A DNA stretch of 15,357 bases from Candidatus Woesearchaeota archaeon. Its GTDB lineage: Archaea; Nanobdellota; Nanobdellia; Woesearchaeales; ARS49. The DNA is taken from NCBI GenBank assembly GCA_016203345.1, contig JACQMZ010000095.1:1-15357 (forward strand), in the 5' to 3' direction. The translations under genes and the position numbers were made by a program. Positions 13,801-15,357 of this stretch are shown here, in pieces (position 1 is the stretch's first letter; each line of letters opens with the position of its first letter). A model generated the notes under the pieces. It searched no databases. It was not told where the DNA came from and saw only the letters and a program-made list of their open reading frames with translations.

Positions 13801-13894
13801 TGCCTTGTGGACTTAGTATTCGTGTAAGTAGCTCGTCAAGGGTTGGCTTTCTCTCGCGATGTATGATCGCATGGATTATTCCTGATACAGCCAT
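10826..13894 (-). CDS. Large helical-repeat (TPR-like) protein with C-terminal APH/kinase-like domain
   Basis: A 1022-aa protein with no signal peptide or membrane segment. Residues about 90-620 are helical repeats with TPR character (for example ADAHIGLAELLHDKQHYAAA and INAADAYLGLARRV). From about 645 a kinase-like N-lobe follows: Lys677 in TIVVKRL, Glu685 in EKETKL and a hinge-like VVIEKRK. The C-lobe has KDLQQSN (Asp842, Asn847), which lines up with HGDxHxxN of aminoglycoside-phosphotransferase-type kinases (first two residues replaced), and TDFDV (Asp856) in place of the DFG/IDF motif. The ATP-handling residues therefore look present, although the spacing between Asn and the last Asp is short. 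It may phosphorylate a small molecule or protein brought by the repeats. Start: ATG at 13894 has GAGGTG upstream. The kinase call is my own motif alignment and is moderately sure. Confidence 0.8.
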   Translation of the reverse strand: MAVSGIIHAIIHRERKPTLDELLTRILSPQGITLDGQQRRTIQTVDELITNGSKPPAPTPEILEVSNILRNALRWQHTDDLMPYGQAFMQAYCDWARTCPPDQRRDMLDYELDFFVLTKSRRSYVDRARQLARLAGVENDPCKKQTLYAQVISAVEQKGALTPEWHDDFLELKADAHIGLAELLHDKQHYAAALNALSSLTEYSEQKTGAIEGTVRHLAKTGKCYYGLAKLADSTAIQMRCELKGIEMYKQSATYELKILRLLPAHEKIRKLPYFVRSLQRLATGMIRVGRYVAREHKVPTDILCAAAQHGKRTASLPKGKLYNNACDIAYGLLNAAERRIKHAYRVVWQNPGAFTSVDEVVAHCLLTQAQANIAQAKIKGLAAGWRRLKLEQAKKILGIIPCAPEIDPRKHLTLGELYTAYSVLDATRRTSYTMKALQHYTHAAPPHPSSFHSSLIAQSYLNLATLLSRKDVAAIPRIRQCLRSLRAVPLDEVADVCYKRAINYYTRARRAGDNSPDNLINAADAYLGLARRVVRRLKDEIKFTSRVNIRLAPDDDLESTAMVEQLEDSHKNIDNYRKQLRKITKSARKCISLAPHHTKNNPDYHPKLVLLEAELEGLGKEKRVYKATPGSLAEKVLQLAQGKGVQRVDTCDALNKVVYLRLPKHTSSEGPTIVVKRLEDHEKETKLAQLRSWGIKHPEPIMYIQHPDGKTVVIEKRKVSPTVFNYLHAKQQQINICQASPSHYSQAKVDEIHKTILRTFRRCIVQWNLQVDNIENNYHNGSLSKRILMKRKPEDYLSYVTRSIEPRLSIHADGKTLKDTGFLPDFIIPHLVAMKRRFGKDLQQSNAFIDGTGTDFDVLTVSHYQDDPAIFLEPYLLTSEDILSLAMNAVPEAIKRDISDEQLERDFLYSRWWASLRMSAHYWKRQYDTRAYARQTRISAVTTGDNVPITQREEKRRIQKYEQRYQAHVRALYEIAQEASQNRVFPAHNRHGWHDLADYISRAFIGKREGPFESSKDQTKH

Positions 13895-13924
13895 ACCACA
13901 CCTCGTTCAGGCACTGCACTGATG

Positions 13925-13933
13925 TTAAAATAT
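13925..13933 (-). promoter_or_regulatory. Predicted TATA-like box of the 1022-aa gene
   Basis: ATATTTTAA on the minus strand is about 35 nt before the ATG at 13894, leaving a leader of about 10-12 nt with GAGGTG. The rest of the intergenic stretch 13937-14056 holds only short inverted repeats (for example CTGACAGTCAG at 14027-14037) and no gene I can support. Confidence 0.4.
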
Positions 13934-14056
13934 CCTCTATCCACACTTGTCATAGAACTGGCGGCGGTATGTACTTTTTAAAGTTATACATATCAGGTAC
14001 GTGTTAAGCTTCTGTTATCTTTTGCTGACAGTCAGAATAGCTAAACAAGTACGATA

Positions 14057-14503
14057 TCAGAGCAGACACTGTGCGCCGGGATGGGCGACAGCGTGTTGTT
14101 TGCGGTGCTTGTATTCGACTGGAGGCGAGAGTTTTGCGAGCTCTCGTATGATGTGCTTCATGATGGCGTGTTGCGCGTCAATTCTGCTTTGTGCGCGGCG
14201 AAGTTCTGTTGCCAAGTCTGGCACTTCAAAAACGTCGTTGATCCAGTTGGCGAAATCGTTGCGTTCCCAGCTGACGTACTCGCGGAATGCGTCGTCAGAC
14301 ATGGTGTCCAGCTCGTCGATGAGTTCGTACAGCGTTGCGAGTTTGCGGCCGTCACGGAGGACAAAGGTTTTTTCAGTTGGAGCTTTGCCAAGTTCTTTTT
14401 TGTAATAATGGACTTCGACGTGTTGTGTTGGTTTTGCCGCGCGCCGCGTAGAACGTGCCTTCGTCTGACGTGCAAGTTTAGGACGTGCCTTTCTCTGTAC
14501 CAT
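14057..14503 (-). CDS. DUF5752-like protein, function unknown
   Basis: A 148-aa protein. A very basic N-terminus (about residues 1-26, Arg/Lys rich) is followed by HYYKKELGKAPTEKTFVLRDG, then KLATLYELIDELDTMSDDAF, WERNDFANWINDVFEVPDLA, and a C-terminal helix with KHIIRELAKLSPP. The sequence 'xxEKxFxLxDGxxLxxLxELxxxLxxM' with 'RNDFANWIxDVF' matches my memory of a small family that is widespread in DPANN archaea; the DUF number is from memory. The basic tail suggests nucleic-acid contact, but this is inference. The ATG at 14503 has GGTGAG upstream and a TATA box at 14547-14554. It is divergent from the PHP gene. Confidence 0.82.
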   Translation of the reverse strand: MVQRKARPKLARQTKARSTRRAAKPTQHVEVHYYKKELGKAPTEKTFVLRDGRKLATLYELIDELDTMSDDAFREYVSWERNDFANWINDVFEVPDLATELRRAQSRIDAQHAIMKHIIRELAKLSPPVEYKHRKQHAVAHPGAQCLL

Positions 14504-14546
14504 AGCTCACCTTTTTTTGCAAACAAACTCAGGATGGATACTGTAG

Positions 14547-14554
14547 TATATAAA
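14547..14554 (-). promoter_or_regulatory. Predicted TATA box of the DUF5752-like gene
   Basis: TTTATATA on the minus strand predicts a start near 14524 and a leader of about 21 nt with AAGGTGAG before the ATG. Confidence 0.55.
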
Positions 14555-14570
14555 TTTTCTTGTTCACAAG

Positions 14571-14578
14571 ATATTTAA
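14571..14578 (+). promoter_or_regulatory. Predicted TATA box of the PHP gene
   Basis: ATATTTAA is centred about 27 nt upstream of the ATG at 14602, predicting a leaderless message. This supports 14602 over the longer in-frame TTG at 14560. Confidence 0.55.
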
Positions 14579-14601
14579 GACTGGACGGTACGAGTTGTTG
14601 T

Positions 14602-15309
14602 ATGCTTCAAGCCGACATGCACATGCATACGAATCGTGATCCTGAGGATTCATGGATCACGCACACGCCTGAACAATTGATCGATCATGCGGCGGCGCTT
14701 GGTTTTGACGTGTTGTCTATCACGCACCATCGGCGGGTGATTTTTGAACAGTCATGGGCGAGGCGTGCGAAAAAACTTGGGATGCTTCTTATTCCGGGTA
14801 CTGAGGCGCGCATTGAGGGTAAGGATATTTTGCTGTATAATTTTACGCCAAAAGAGGTGTATGATGTGCGTGTGTTGTCAGATTTGAATGCGTACGCAAA
14901 GCGAAGGGATCGCCTGATTGTTGCTGCTCACCCATTTTATCCGATTCCAAGTTTGCGGGATGGCACTCATTCCTGCGGTCTGGTGTTGCAAAGGATCAAG
15001 CATGTTGTGGACGCGGTTGAGTATTGTCATTTTTACGCGAGGTTGTTTAATGGCTTTAACCGTTTGGCGGTGTGGGCGGCAGGCAGGTATGGTCTGCCGG
15101 TGGTTGCGAACTCTGACAGTCACGCGTTGTCGTACATGGGATCGAATTACACGTTGATTAATGCGAATAAGGATGTGCGCTCGATTTTTGCCGCAATTCG
15201 GGCAGGCAAGATAAAAATCGTGACCAGGCCCCGAACGTCAGGCGAGCTTTTCAAACTGGGATGGAACTTGTTGAGTCCGAAAGTTCTGAAAAAACTTGTT
15301 GCACCGTAG
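14602..15309 (+). CDS. PHP-domain metal-dependent phosphoesterase
   Basis: A 235-aa protein. PHP metal-ligand motifs appear in order: DMHMHT (His7, His9), ITHH (His42, His43), GTE, AAHPFYP and NSDSH. This is the small stand-alone PHP family, which hydrolyses phosphoester bonds using two or three metal ions. Members act on nucleotides, histidinol phosphate or other small phosphates; the substrate cannot be read from the sequence. The length fits a single PHP domain with a short C-terminal tail (residues about 205-235) rich in Lys and Leu. Start: ATG at 14602, set by the TATA box spacing and by the PHP motif beginning at residue 5. The neighbouring DUF5752-like gene is divergent, so no operon partner is visible. 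Confidence 0.9.
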   Translation: MLQADMHMHTNRDPEDSWITHTPEQLIDHAAALGFDVLSITHHRRVIFEQSWARRAKKLGMLLIPGTEARIEGKDILLYNFTPKEVYDVRVLSDLNAYAKRRDRLIVAAHPFYPIPSLRDGTHSCGLVLQRIKHVVDAVEYCHFYARLFNGFNRLAVWAAGRYGLPVVANSDSHALSYMGSNYTLINANKDVRSIFAAIRAGKIKIVTRPRTSGELFKLGWNLLSPKVLKKLVAP

Positions 15310-15312
15310 TTC

Positions 15313-15343
15313 TCGTACCTGTTTAGCTCTCCTGTGGGTACGA
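15313..15343 (+). terminator. Inverted repeat just after the PHP gene
   Basis: A 7-bp stem TCGTACC/GGTACGA encloses a 17-nt loop and starts 4 nt after the stop codon. No T-run follows within the window. It lacks the GA/GA mismatch of the six-copy family. It may mark the 3' end of the transcript, but the evidence is weak. Confidence 0.3.
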
Positions 15344-15357
15344 ATTCTCGAAAACCA

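Noticed and set aside
13895..13915. A possible seventh hairpin: minus-strand CCTGAACGAGG resembles the left arm of the 8130 copy
   Set aside because: There is no complementary right arm nearby, and the stretch serves as the ribosome-binding region of the 1022-aa gene.
15313..15343. Terminal inverted repeat as another family member
   Set aside because: Its 17-nt loop contains no GA/GA opposition on either strand, and the stem lacks the family's AT-rich arm.
1..15357. CRISPR arrays, tRNA, rRNA or transposase genes
   Set aside because: No regularly spaced direct repeats, no T-loop-like GTTCRA stem pattern outside coding sequence, and no frame with transposase or integrase motifs were seen on reading both strands.

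Overview
This window of about 15.4 kb looks like chromosomal DNA of an archaeon, most likely a DPANN-type lineage (Woesearchaeota/Pacearchaeota-like). The evidence is an archaeal-class glutamyl-tRNA synthetase, a short archaeal histone, TATA boxes about 26 nt upstream of many start codons (often with no leader), an AbrB-PhoU type regulator, a protein of a small family I associate with DPANN genomes (DUF5752-like), and membrane proteins with a cytoplasmic N-terminal helical domain. The lineage is an inference; no rRNA or tRNA is present to fix it. I saw no insertion sequence, CRISPR array, tRNA or rRNA.

Layout. 1-2049 (-): 5' part of a membrane-anchored subtilisin-like protease that runs off the left edge. 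2050-2331: a divergent intergenic region with two hairpin elements, an orphan terminator-like hairpin and two mirror-image promoters. 2332-3323 (+): two overlapping coiled-coil genes. 3399-3560 (-): short histone. 3640-5325 (+): gltX. 5301-6402 (-): a BlaI-type repressor and an M56/M48-type membrane metalloprotease, overlapping. 6587-7890 (+): a 65-aa lipoprotein and a membrane protein with three tandem thioredoxin-like domains. 7945-8091 (-): 48-aa zinc ribbon. 8214-8567 (-): coiled-coil protein. 8621-9726 (-): an HTH protein overlapping a trypsin-like protease. 9860-10810 (+): AbrB-PhoU-type regulator with a mini-ORF leader. 10826-13894 (-): 1022-aa helical-repeat protein with a C-terminal APH/kinase-like domain. 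14057-14503 (-): DUF5752-like protein. 14602-15309 (+): PHP-domain phosphoesterase.

The most unusual signal is a dispersed family of six small intergenic hairpins (2125-2170 -, 2231-2276 +, 3329-3364 +, 6491-6531 +, 7896-7939 +, 8130-8177 -). All have one architecture: an outer AT-rich stem, a single unpaired base on the 5' side, a 2-4 bp helix, a tandem G.A/A.G mismatch in the context Py-GA-Pu on both arms, an inner GC helix and a 3-5 nt loop. The paired bases differ from copy to copy with compensating changes, while the GA/GA mismatch never changes. One copy carries two successive GA modules. Four of the six sit 6-12 nt upstream of a predicted TATA box, on the same strand as the downstream gene; the other two lie between convergent genes.

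Functionally, the region is rich in cell-envelope proteolysis and redox: three different protease families, two of them directly coupled to a DNA-binding regulator, plus extracytoplasmic thioredoxin-like domains. These are mixed with housekeeping genes (gltX, histone, PhoU-like).
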